Assembly (NCBI RefSeq): GCF_002101555.1
Contig: NZ_LQOL01000074.1
Coordinates: 1 to 64,000 of the forward strand
Direction of reading: 5' to 3'
DNA: 64,000 bases
From: Mycolicibacterium canariasense
GTDB lineage: Bacteria; Actinomycetota; Actinomycetes; Mycobacteriales; Mycobacteriaceae
Shown here: in pieces, positions 32,048-40,060 of the stretch
How the letters are laid out: the number at the start of each line of letters is the position of its first letter
How positions within the stretch are numbered: position 1 is the stretch's first letter
The notes under the pieces: generated by a model
The model's input: the letters and a program-made list of their open reading frames with translations, nothing else
The model's database searches: none
What the model was told of the DNA's origin: nothing
Translations under genes and position numbers: made by a program

Positions 32048-32542
32048 ATGACCGATACCCAGGTCACCTGGCTGACCCAGGAAGCACACGACCGGTTGAA
32101 GGCGGAGCTGGACCAGCTGATCGCCAACCGGCCGGTGATCGCCGCCGAAATCAACGACCGCCGTGAAGAGGGCGACCTGCGGGAGAACGGCGGCTACCAC
32201 GCCGCGCGCGAAGAGCAGGGCCAGCAGGAGGCGCGCATCCGCCAGCTGCAGGAACTGCTGAACAGCGCCAAGGTCGGCGAGGCACCCAAGCAGTCCGGCG
32301 TCGCGCTGCCCGGATCGGTGGTCAAGGTCTACTACGACGGCGACAAGAGCGATACCGAGACCTTCCTGATCGCCACCCGCCAGGAGGGCGTCAGCGACGG
32401 CAAGCTCGAGGTCTACTCCCCCAACTCCCCGCTGGGCGGCGCCCTGATCGACGCCAAGGTGGGCGAGACCCGCAGCTACACCGTGCCCAACGGCAGCACC
32501 GTCGAGGTCACCCTCGTCAGCGCGGAGCCGTATCACCCCTGA
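32048..32542 (+). CDS. greA: Transcript cleavage factor GreA
   Basis: GreA enters the RNA polymerase secondary channel and stimulates cleavage of backtracked RNA. The 164-residue protein has the N-terminal coiled coil with the acidic tip in INDRREEGDLRENGGYHAA, and a C-terminal FKBP-like domain with SPLGGALIDAKVGE. ACAGGAG at 32033-32039 is the ribosome binding site. A 5' leader of about 127 nt with a stem-loop at its start precedes it. It matches Rv1080c in size and order. Confidence 0.96.
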   Translation: MTDTQVTWLTQEAHDRLKAELDQLIANRPVIAAEINDRREEGDLRENGGYHAAREEQGQQEARIRQLQELLNSAKVGEAPKQSGVALPGSVVKVYYDGDKSDTETFLIATRQEGVSDGKLEVYSPNSPLGGALIDAKVGETRSYTVPNGSTVEVTLVSAEPYHP

Positions 32543-32591
32543 GCACACTCGCAGGGGACAGGTCCTCGGCGACGGTTAGGGTTATCGCCTG

Positions 32592-33243
32592 ATGGCCCAG
32601 ATCGCCGAGGACCTGTTTCTGTTACTGCTCGACAATTCATCGGCGCTACCCGGCCTGGAGCGCCGGCGCAGCCGTCGCGTGCTCGGCGCGGCCGTGCTGC
32701 TCGACCTGGCCCATGCCTGCCGGGTCCGTCCGGCCGTGGACGGCGAGCCCGTGGCACCCGGTCACCTGGTGGCGCTGGCCGGGACCACCCCGCTGGACCC
32801 GGTCACCGCCCCCGCGTTCGACGCGCTGGCCCGGCGCCCGCTGCGGCCGGCGGCCGCACTGACCAAGTTGGGTAACCACACCGAAGACCTGCTGGTGCAA
32901 CACCTGGAGCGGGCCGGGCAGCTGCGGCGGGTGCCGCAGGGCAAGACCACACTGTTGCCGCTGCTGCGCCGGGACCGGGTGGATCCGGCCCGCGGTGCGC
33001 TGCTGGCGGCGTTGTTCGACGGCCAGCCACCGCCGCCCCCCGACCGCGGCCATCATCTCGCTGCTGCACGCGGTGGACGGACTGGGTGCGCTGCTCAGCC
33101 TGAACGACCGGGGCTGGCGCTGGGTACACGCCCGGGCCGGCGAGATCGCGCTGGGCAGTTGGGTCGACGAACAGCCCACCGGGCTGGCCGAGGTCAACCT
33201 CGCGGTGACGGCGTCGGCGCTGCGGCCGGCGCTGGCCGGTTAA
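32592..33243 (+). pseudogene. GPP34 (Golgi phosphoprotein 3-like) gene with a frameshift
   Basis: The first frame encodes MAQIAEDLFLLLLDNSS...VLGAAVLLDLAHACRV and later GNHTEDLLVQHLERAGQLRR, as in bacterial GPP34 proteins that bind acidic phospholipids. After a run of six C (33036-33041) the expected continuation TAAIISLLHAVDGLGALLSL is in the +1 frame and runs to the TAA at 33243. Removing one C would give a normal 216-residue protein. The shift is either a recent mutation or a sequencing error. In M. tuberculosis, as I recall it, greA and metB are adjacent, so this gene is an extra one. It overlaps the metB end by 4 bp. Confidence 0.8.
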
Positions 33244-34412
33244 CCGAGGGCCTGCTCCAGGTCGCCGATCAGATCGGCGGATTCCTCGATCCCGACCGAC
33301 AGCCGGACCAGGTCGTCGGGCACCTCCAGCTGCGATCCCGCCGTCGAGGCGTGCGTCATCGCGCCGGGATGCTCGATCAGCGATTCCACTCCACCCAGAG
33401 ATTCGGCGAGAATGAAAATCTCGGTGCGGGCGCATAATTCGTGCGCGGCGGCCCGGCCGCCCTTGAGCCGGACCGACACCATGCCGCCGAACCCGGTCAT
33501 CTGCTTGGCGGCGACGGCGTGCCCTGGGTGGCCGGCCAGCCCGGGATAGAGCACCGTGCCGACGGCGGGATGCTCGGCAAGGAATTCGGCGACCTTCGCG
33601 GCGTTCTCGCTGTGTCGTTGCATGCGCAGCACCAGGGTCTTGAGGCCCCGCATGGTCAGGTAGGCGTCGAACGGGCCCGGCACCGCCCCGGCGCCGTTCT
33701 GCAGGAACGCGAAGGCGATGTCGAGTTCCTCGTCGTTGGTCAGCAGTGCGCCACCGACCACATCGGAGTGCCCGCCGATGTACTTGGTGGTCGAGTGCAG
33801 CACGATGTCCGCACCGAGGGTGAGCGGCTGCTGCAGCGCCGGCGAGGCAAAGGTATTGTCCACCAACAGCTTTACTTTGCGCTCGCGGGCCACCTCGGCG
33901 AGCGCGGCGATATCGGCGATATTGAGCAGCGGGTTGGTGGGCGTCTCGACCCACACCAGCTTGGTCTGCGGGGTGATCGCGGCGGCGACCGCCCCGACGT
34001 CGGACAGCGGGACGGGCGTATGGGTGATGCCCCAGTGGGTGAACACCTTGTCGATCAACCGGAAGGTGCCGCCGTAGGCGTCGTCGGGGATGACGACGTG
34101 GTCCCCCGGGCGCAGTACCGCACGCAGCGCGCAGTCGGTGGCGGCCATCCCGGAACTGAAGGCGCGCCCGTAGTCCGCCTGCTCGACGGCGGCCAGCGAG
34201 GCCTCCAGCGCGGCCCTGGTGGGGTTACCGGTGCGGGCGTACTCGAATCCGCCGCGCAGGCCGCCGACGCCGTCCTGGGCGAACGTGGAGCTGGCGTAGA
34301 TGGGTGCGTTGACCGCGCCGGTGGCGGCATCCGGCCGGAACCCGGCGTGGATCGCCCTGGTCGCCAATCCCTGCCAACGGTGTGCATCTTTCGCCGAACG
34401 CTGCTCGCTCAT
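33240..34412 (-). CDS. metB: Cystathionine gamma-synthase
   Basis: This PLP enzyme joins O-succinyl- or O-acetyl-homoserine with cysteine to form cystathionine in methionine synthesis; related enzymes run the reverse cleavage. The 390-residue protein contains YARTGNPTRAALE and FSSGMAATDCALR. The PLP lysine is in LHSTTKYIGGHSD, and AESLGGVESLIEHPG and RLSVGIE complete the Cys/Met PLP signature. It matches Rv1079. ATG 34412 has TAGCCT 7 nt upstream, which rules out the longer start at 34460. It lies near cbs, forming a transsulfuration pair. Confidence 0.93.
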   Translation of the reverse strand: MSEQRSAKDAHRWQGLATRAIHAGFRPDAATGAVNAPIYASSTFAQDGVGGLRGGFEYARTGNPTRAALEASLAAVEQADYGRAFSSGMAATDCALRAVLRPGDHVVIPDDAYGGTFRLIDKVFTHWGITHTPVPLSDVGAVAAAITPQTKLVWVETPTNPLLNIADIAALAEVARERKVKLLVDNTFASPALQQPLTLGADIVLHSTTKYIGGHSDVVGGALLTNDEELDIAFAFLQNGAGAVPGPFDAYLTMRGLKTLVLRMQRHSENAAKVAEFLAEHPAVGTVLYPGLAGHPGHAVAAKQMTGFGGMVSVRLKGGRAAAHELCARTEIFILAESLGGVESLIEHPGAMTHASTAGSQLEVPDDLVRLSVGIEESADLIGDLEQALG

Positions 34413-34419
34413 GCCGACA

Positions 34420-34425
34420 AGGCTA
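34420..34425 (-). promoter_or_regulatory. -10 box TAGCCT of metB
   Basis: TAGCCT ends 7 nt before ATG 34412 on the minus strand, just after the terminator of the upstream gene. Confidence 0.55.
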
Positions 34426-34442
34426 GTGCGCCCCGGGAAACG

Positions 34443-34480
34443 CGAAACGGGGTGGACCATCGATGGCCCACCCCGTTTCG
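34443..34480 (-). terminator. 13-bp hairpin after the Pro-rich membrane gene
   Basis: CGAAACGGGGTGG (34443-34455) pairs perfectly with CCACCCCGTTTCG (34468-34480). The loop contains the self-complementary CCATCGATGG. It separates the upstream gene from the metB promoter. Confidence 0.7.
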
Positions 34481-34493
34481 GCGCGACGGCAGG

Positions 34494-35474
34494 TTACGGC
34501 GTCAGCGCGGCGACCGGTCCGCCGGTGAGCTTGCGGTAGGCGTAGACGGTGATCAGGGATACCACCGGGTAGGCGACGAGCAAGCCGACGAGGCACACCA
34601 ACACACCCAGAATCGTGATGCCGATCGTCGTCAGCCACGTCAGGGCCACCGGGCCGAAATTCGCCTTGGCGAGGTTGAAGCTGGCGCTGACGCCTTCGAT
34701 ACCGGACACGTTGCGGTCCAGCACGATCACGGTGGTGAACATCAGCATGATGGTCGCGATGATGCCGGGGACGATGCACAGCACGATGCCGATACCGACG
34801 ATGATGCCGGACACGACGGACGCGATGATCACGTTGACGACGTTGCGCGGCTTGAAGAACGAACCGATCTCGACCGGCTGTCCGTTGGCGATGTCGAGCA
34901 TGCCACCGATGTATGCGGACTGCACCACGGCAGCGACCACCAGCATCACGATGCTGCCGATGATGGAGACGACGATGCCGCCGACGCCCATCGAGAAGCT
35001 CGCCGAATAGCTGGTTCCGTCATACGAGGAGCTCTCCACGGTGGTGAACAGGCTCGACACAAACTGGATGACACCCTGCAGCACCGCATAAACCAGCCCG
35101 AACACGAGGGTCGGCACGATGATGGCGGCCGCGTTCTTGCTGAATTTGTTCCACGCCCAGGACACCGCCTCACCGACGCTGTACCCCTGGCCGGGACCGC
35201 CGAAGGCGGGGCCGCCCGGGTATCCCGGCGGCGGCGCGTAACCGCCCTGCGGCGGCGGCGGGTAATTCCCTTGCGGCGGAGGGTAGTTGCCGGGGGGCGG
35301 CGGGTAGGCACCCGGGCCGGGTGGCGGCGGGTAACCACCGGGCGGAGGCGGCGGCGGATAACCACCGGGTGCGGGCGGTGGCGGATAGCCGCCGGCGGGC
35401 GGCACGTTCTCCGGTGGCGGGTAGCCGCCGGGCGGCGGATAGTTGCCCGGTGGTGGTGGTGGTGGCTGCGTCAT
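34494..35474 (-). CDS. Proline-rich N-terminus polytopic membrane protein
   Basis: Residues 1-95 of this 326-residue protein are a PPPPGGYPPP-type repeat region. The rest holds about five to six membrane helices, beginning with a conserved amphipathic segment SVGEAVSWAWNKFSKNA and including IGSFFKPRNVVNVI. It resembles integral membrane proteins of the glycerophosphoryl-diester/YciC-like kind with unknown function. The GGAGTT before ATG 35474 is a good ribosome binding site. It follows pra by 85 bp and shares its Pro-rich head, so domain shuffling or common recruitment is likely. Confidence 0.78.
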   Translation of the reverse strand: MTQPPPPPPGNYPPPGGYPPPENVPPAGGYPPPPAPGGYPPPPPPGGYPPPPGPGAYPPPPGNYPPPQGNYPPPPQGGYAPPPGYPGGPAFGGPGQGYSVGEAVSWAWNKFSKNAAAIIVPTLVFGLVYAVLQGVIQFVSSLFTTVESSSYDGTSYSASFSMGVGGIVVSIIGSIVMLVVAAVVQSAYIGGMLDIANGQPVEIGSFFKPRNVVNVIIASVVSGIIVGIGIVLCIVPGIIATIMLMFTTVIVLDRNVSGIEGVSASFNLAKANFGPVALTWLTTIGITILGVLVCLVGLLVAYPVVSLITVYAYRKLTGGPVAALTP

Positions 35475-35559
35475 GAACTCCCTCTCGTGAATCGGTCGTT
35501 ACGGTGAAACGCCGGCCCGCGCAGTGTGTTCGCGGACCGGCGGTTTGTTCGAGCGTAGG

Positions 35560-36186
35560 TCAGAGTGGCAGACAGACCGTCGTCATGATCTTGTCGGCCA
35601 GCGTTTGGCGTTTCGCATCCCACAACGGGAAAAGGTATCCGATATAGCAGATGATGCCGTCGACGATGTGGGCCAGCTGCCGCACGATGGACAGGCCGAA
35701 ACCGATTGGCTGGCCGGTCTTCTCGCTGACCACCTTGAACTTCATGATGCTCTTGCCAATGCTGGACCCGGTGGTGCCCTGCCGGTATCCGTAATTCCAC
35801 ACCAGGTACGCGATGGACAGCGCCCAGGTGATGAAGAACGACAGCTGGCCCAGGGTGGATGCGCCGCTGGCGCAGAAGTCACCGAGGTCGTATTCGGACG
35901 TGTCCGTGACACAGACGGTTTCCTGGGTGCCGAGCAGCAGGCCGTAGCCGATGCCCTCCAGGATGGCCACCGGGATGAAATCGATGAGCCAGGCCAGCAC
36001 GCGGGTCAGCCACGGCGTGTAGGACTCCTTCGGCAACGCCCCCAGCGCCCCGCCCGGACCGGCCGCGCCGAACCCGGCGCCCGGAGGCGGCGGAGGCGGA
36101 AAACCACCTTGCGGCGGAGGCGGATAGCCACCCGGTGGTGGAGGCGGCGGCGGATAATTCCCAGGCGGTGGCGGAGGAGTGGTCAT
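35560..36186 (-). CDS. pra: Proline-rich antigen Pra, RDD family membrane protein
   Basis: The 208-residue protein starts with about 45 residues of PPPPGGYPPPPQ repeats, followed by an RDD domain. The domain opens with the conserved Arg in TPWLTRVLAWLIDFIP and has three membrane helices, GTTGSSIGKSIMKFKVV, and a C-terminal RQTLADKIMTTVCLP. It matches Rv1078 Pra, a surface-exposed antigen. The role of RDD proteins is mostly unknown, though some transport ions. GGAAGG six bases upstream supports ATG 36186. The 190 bp upstream contain copy 2 of the 16-bp palindrome. Confidence 0.9.
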   Translation of the reverse strand: MTTPPPPPGNYPPPPPPPGGYPPPPQGGFPPPPPPGAGFGAAGPGGALGALPKESYTPWLTRVLAWLIDFIPVAILEGIGYGLLLGTQETVCVTDTSEYDLGDFCASGASTLGQLSFFITWALSIAYLVWNYGYRQGTTGSSIGKSIMKFKVVSEKTGQPIGFGLSIVRQLAHIVDGIICYIGYLFPLWDAKRQTLADKIMTTVCLPL

Positions 36187-36326
36187 GGACGCCTTCCAAG
36201 GTGACGGAAATTAGCTGACTATGAGCGGTGTCACCCTACCTGAGAATTCGCCGAAAATGGCCGCCATAGCCATTTCTTCACCGGGTCGACACAATGCTCC
36301 CGGCGCGCCAATCTTTAGCGTCGATA

Positions 36327-36342
36327 ATTGATTTCGCAATCA
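36327..36342. promoter_or_regulatory. 16-bp AT-rich palindrome, copy 2
   Basis: Identical to positions 7342-7357 (arms TGATT and AATCA around TCGC). It lies 141 bp upstream of the pra start, between pra and the end of cbs. Confidence 0.4.
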
Positions 36343-36376
36343 GCGATCCGGGCGCACCGGTCGAACCACGCGTCGT

Positions 36377-37771
36377 TTACCGACGTAAACCGCCCTCGGA
36401 CAAGGACCCGAGAAGATCATGCCGAGTGAGCACGCCGATCGGTTTACCGTCCTCGACGACCATCAACGCGTCGTAATCGCGCAATGTCTTCGCCGCGGTA
36501 CTGAGCAGTTCACCGGAACCGATTAGCGGCAGCGGGGCGCTCATATGATCGGCCACGGCGTCGACCAGTTTTGCTCGCCCTTCGAACACCGCGGAAAGCA
36601 ACTCCCGCTCGGACACGCTGCCGGCCACTTCACCGGCCATCACCGGCGGCTCGGCGCCGACGACCGGCATCTGCGAGACGCCGTACTCGCGCAGGATGTT
36701 GATCGCGTCGCGCACCGTCTCCGACGGGTGGGTGTGCACCAGATCCGGCAGCGCACCGGACTTGCGGCGCAGGATGTTCCCGACGGTCAGTTCCTCGATC
36801 GAGCCGTCCAGCCGGCTACGCAGGAAGCCGTACGAGGACATCCACGCGTCGTTGAAAATCTTTGACAGGTAACCCCGTCCGCCGTCGGGCAACAACACCA
36901 CGACGACGGCGTCGGGGCCTTCCCGCTCGGCCACCCGCAGCGCCGCGACGACGGCCATCCCGCACGAACCGCCGACCAGCAACGCCTCCTCGCGCGCCAG
37001 CCGGCGCGTCATGTCGAAGGAATCGGCGTCCGAGACGGCGATGATCTCGTCGGGTACCGCGGGATCGTAGGCGCTGGGCCAGAAGTCCTCACCCACGCCC
37101 TCGACCAGGTAGGGACGGCCCGTCCCGCCCGAATACACCGAGCCCTCGGGGTCGGCACCGACGATCTTGACCCGGCCACCGGACACCTCCTTGAGGTAGC
37201 GGCCGGTCCCGGTGATGGTGCCGCCGGTCCCGACGCCGGCGACGAAATGCGTGATCTTGCCGTCGGTATCGGCCCAGATCTCCGGACCGGTCGTCTCGTA
37301 GTGGCTGGCCGGCCCGTTCGGATTGGAGTACTGGTCGGGTTTCCACGCCCCTGGGATCTCCTCGACCAGCCGGTTGGAGACGCTGTAGTAGCTGTCCGGG
37401 TGATCCGGCGGCACGGCCGTCGGGCACACCACGACCTCGGCGCCGTAGGCGCGCAACACGTTCTGCTTGTCCTCGCTGACCTTGTCCGGGCAGACGAAGA
37501 TGCACTTGTAACCGCGTTGCTGGGCCACCAGCGCCAGTCCCACGCCGGTGTTGCCGGAGGTCGGCTCGACGATGGTGCCACCCGGTTTCAGGGCGCCGCT
37601 GGCCTCGGCCGCGTCGATCATCTTGACGGCGATGCGGTCCTTGGAACTGCCGCCCGGATTCAGGTATTCGATCTTGGCGGCAACCAGGCCCGCGCCGGCC
37701 GGCACCACCGAGTTCAGCTGAACCAGCGGGGTATTACCGATGAGGTCACTGATGTGCCTGGCGATGCGCAT
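36377..37771 (-). CDS. cbs: Cystathionine beta-synthase
   Basis: Cbs condenses serine and homocysteine to cystathionine (reverse transsulfuration). At 464 residues it equals Rv1077. The PLP lysine lies in NPGGSSKDRIAVK, the substrate loop is PTSGNTGVGLAL, and the phosphate-binding loop is VGTGGTITGTG. Two C-terminal CBS motifs (VHTHPSETVRDAINIL and LPLIGSGELLSTAAK regions) form a Bateman module; mycobacterial Cbs has been reported to be controlled by S-adenosylmethionine through it. No heme-binding extension is present. The ATG has no TANNNT box at leaderless spacing. Confidence 0.95.
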   Translation of the reverse strand: MRIARHISDLIGNTPLVQLNSVVPAGAGLVAAKIEYLNPGGSSKDRIAVKMIDAAEASGALKPGGTIVEPTSGNTGVGLALVAQQRGYKCIFVCPDKVSEDKQNVLRAYGAEVVVCPTAVPPDHPDSYYSVSNRLVEEIPGAWKPDQYSNPNGPASHYETTGPEIWADTDGKITHFVAGVGTGGTITGTGRYLKEVSGGRVKIVGADPEGSVYSGGTGRPYLVEGVGEDFWPSAYDPAVPDEIIAVSDADSFDMTRRLAREEALLVGGSCGMAVVAALRVAEREGPDAVVVVLLPDGGRGYLSKIFNDAWMSSYGFLRSRLDGSIEELTVGNILRRKSGALPDLVHTHPSETVRDAINILREYGVSQMPVVGAEPPVMAGEVAGSVSERELLSAVFEGRAKLVDAVADHMSAPLPLIGSGELLSTAAKTLRDYDALMVVEDGKPIGVLTRHDLLGSLSEGGLRR

Positions 37772-37815
37772 GCATCCATCGTGTCAGGCGGCGCAACCGC
37801 CCACCACGCGGGGAG

Positions 37816-38853
37816 TCACCAGGTGGCTTCGCGGATGTAGGCGCCGATCTGACGCAGCGACCGGGTCGCTTCGTTGACGAGCGGCCCACAGATCTGGAAG
37901 ACGTGCATCTGGCCAGGCCACACCCGCAACTCGACCGGCACGCCTTCGGCCGCCAGCATCCGCGCGGCCTTTCGCGCATCGGAGAGCAGAACCTCGGAAC
38001 CGGACACGTGGATGAGGGTGCGGGGCAGCCCCGGCTCGATGTGGTCCAGCGGTTCGTAGACCTCTTCCCCGGTCTTGTCCGCGGCCCTGCCGATCAGTTC
38101 GGCGAGTGCACCGAACGCGTGCGCCGGGAACATCGCGTCGCTGTCGATGTTCGGATGCCTCGCGCGGCCGGCGTTGTCGATCTCGAACAGGGGCGACAGC
38201 GTCACCATGGCGGCGGGTTCTTCACCTTCGGTCAGCAGCCGCTGTGCGAGCGCCAGCGACAGGTAGCCGCCGGCCGAATCGCCGGCCAGCACGATGTGCT
38301 CGGGGGCGTACCCGGTCAGCCGGAGCCACCGGTAGGCGTCGTAGCAGTCGTCGAGCGCCTCACCGATCGAGTGTTTGGGCAGCATCCGGTAATTCACGAC
38401 GAAAACCGGGCTGTCGGCGAACTTCGACAGGCTTTCCACCAGTCGGCCGTGCGAGTTCACCCCGCACGCCAGGAACGCGCCGCCGTGCAGATAGAGCACC
38501 ACGCTGCGCTTGCCGTCGGCGGGCAGCACACCGTCGGCACGCACCAGCTGGGCGGTGCACTTCGGCAGCGCGATGGTGGCCCGCACGGTGCCGGGCGAGG
38601 GCCGCAGCACGCGCGCGGCGAAGTCGACGAGCCCGAACGGCCAGGGCAGCGTGGGTGCGTGGCTGCCGATTGCCAGAATCGGTTTGATGGTCATCCGGGC
38701 GGCCAGGCCGGCCAGCCGCCCCGCGATGCTGGGCCCGTCCTCGACGGCTTCGACCGGGGCCCAGTCACTGACCGGGAATCTACGTGATTGGTGGGCTCTA
38801 GCTGCGCTGATAGCAGCACGAGGAGAGCCTGAAACCTTACTTGGTGCCGTCAT
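37816..38853 (-). CDS. lipU: Alpha/beta-hydrolase, hormone-sensitive-lipase family esterase LipU
   Basis: The 345-residue esterase or lipase shows the oxyanion-hole motif YLHGGAFLACG, the nucleophile elbow LAGDSAGGYLSLA and the catalytic Asp/His region VSGSEVLLSDA...PGQMHVFQI. It belongs to the HSL/Lip family used for short acyl esters. It matches Rv1076 LipU in position, although that protein is annotated shorter. ATG 38853 has GGAAG eight bases upstream; a GTG at 38862 lies on the ribosome binding site. The 194 bp upstream hold a palindrome shared with the divergent esterase gene. Confidence 0.88.
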   Translation of the reverse strand: MTAPSKVSGSPRAAISAARAHQSRRFPVSDWAPVEAVEDGPSIAGRLAGLAARMTIKPILAIGSHAPTLPWPFGLVDFAARVLRPSPGTVRATIALPKCTAQLVRADGVLPADGKRSVVLYLHGGAFLACGVNSHGRLVESLSKFADSPVFVVNYRMLPKHSIGEALDDCYDAYRWLRLTGYAPEHIVLAGDSAGGYLSLALAQRLLTEGEEPAAMVTLSPLFEIDNAGRARHPNIDSDAMFPAHAFGALAELIGRAADKTGEEVYEPLDHIEPGLPRTLIHVSGSEVLLSDARKAARMLAAEGVPVELRVWPGQMHVFQICGPLVNEATRSLRQIGAYIREATW

Positions 38854-38935
38854 CGCCACCACTTCCTACGCCGTCGTAGTGCCCGGATAAGTCTGGTTAC
38901 TTAGCCAACCGGTGTAACTTAGCTTGCCACCGTTA

Positions 38936-38950
38936 ATTTGTTCAACAAAT
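38936..38950. promoter_or_regulatory. 15-bp palindrome between divergent esterase genes
   Basis: ATTTGTT (38936-38942) and AACAAAT (38944-38950) are perfect arms around one C. Upstream, GTTACTTAGC and GTAACTTAGC form a near-direct repeat at about 38896-38923. Both lie in the AT-rich divergent gap and look like operator sites. Confidence 0.4.
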
Positions 38951-39035
38951 CAACGAGCCCATTTGGTACCGCACTCGATACCGCAACGTGACCGGACGGA
39001 CAGCTGGGGCTCACCGACAACGGTCGTTCGGCCTC

Positions 39036-39041
39036 TAAAAT
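39036..39041 (+). promoter_or_regulatory. -10 box TAAAAT of the SGNH esterase gene
   Basis: TAAAAT is followed by 6 nt and the GTG at 39048. Confidence 0.5.
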
Positions 39042-39047
39042 CGAGGC

Positions 39048-40007
39048 GTGGGCACACCGCGTCGGTCGACCATCGCCCTGGCAGCCGCGGCCACCCTCGC
39101 ATCGACGGGATCGGCCTATGTCGGGGCACGCACGCTGCTGACCGGACAAGCGGCGCAGACGCGCCGGGTCATCCCGAAGTCCTGGGACATCCCGCCGCGC
39201 GCCGACGGCGTCTACTCCCCCGGCGGTGGACCGGTCGAACGTTTTCAGCGCGATGTCCCGTTCGACCTGCATCTCATGGTGTTCGGTGATTCGACGGCGA
39301 CGGGATACGGCTGCACCGTCGCCGAGGAGGTGCCCGGGGTACTGCTCGCCCGCGGCCTGGCCGAGGAGTCGGGCCTGCGGATCCGGTTGAGCACCAAGGC
39401 GATCGTCGGGGCCACGTCGAAGGGCCTGTCCGGCCAGATCGACGCCATGTACGTGGCCGGCCCGCCGCCGGACGCGGCGGTGATCATGATCGGCGCCAAC
39501 GACATCACGGCGCTCAACGGCCTCAGCGCGTCGGCGCGCCGGCTGGGGGCCGCGGTCCGCCGGCTGCGCGACAGCGGGGCGGTCGTGGTCGTGGGCACCT
39601 GCCCGGATTTCGGGGTGATCACCGCGATCCCCCAGCCCCTGCGCCTGGTCACCCGCACGCTGGGGCTGCGACTTGCCCGGATGCAGGCCTCGGCGGTGCA
39701 CGGCGCCGGCGGCGTGCCAGTTCCCTTCTCGGACTTGCTCGCTCCCGAGTTCTACAAGGCCCCGGACGTGCTGTTCTCCTCGGACATGTTCCACCCGTCG
39801 GCCGCCGGATACGCGCTGGCCGCCAACCAGCTGTTGCCGGCCCTGGCCCGGGCGCTGGGCCTGCTCACCGTCGACTCCGACGTCGACGAGGCGCTGGAAT
39901 CACGCTCCGGGGACGGCACACTGTTGCACCGGTTGGGCAACGTCAGCCGACTGTGGCGACGCACCACCGGCGTACCCGCGCCGATCGTCGCTCCCGCCAC
40001 GGGTTAG
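39048..40007 (+). CDS. SGNH/GDSL esterase (Rv1075c type)
   Basis: The 319-residue protein has an N-terminal hydrophobic segment (residues 8-26) that is probably a signal anchor, then a GDSL/SGNH hydrolase fold. Block I is VFGDSTATGYG with the nucleophile Ser, block III is MIGANDIT, and block V is SSDMFHPSAAGYALAA with the catalytic Asp and His. The homologue Rv1075c has been described as a cell-associated esterase. It probably hydrolyses acetyl or short acyl esters at the envelope. The GTG start is supported by TAAAAT 6 nt before it. Confidence 0.88.
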   Translation: MGTPRRSTIALAAAATLASTGSAYVGARTLLTGQAAQTRRVIPKSWDIPPRADGVYSPGGGPVERFQRDVPFDLHLMVFGDSTATGYGCTVAEEVPGVLLARGLAEESGLRIRLSTKAIVGATSKGLSGQIDAMYVAGPPPDAAVIMIGANDITALNGLSASARRLGAAVRRLRDSGAVVVVGTCPDFGVITAIPQPLRLVTRTLGLRLARMQASAVHGAGGVPVPFSDLLAPEFYKAPDVLFSSDMFHPSAAGYALAANQLLPALARALGLLTVDSDVDEALESRSGDGTLLHRLGNVSRLWRRTTGVPAPIVAPATG

Positions 40008-40060
40008 GTTCTGGGGTAGCTGTCATAGTCGAACCCTTGTAAGTGACCCGAGGAGCTCCC

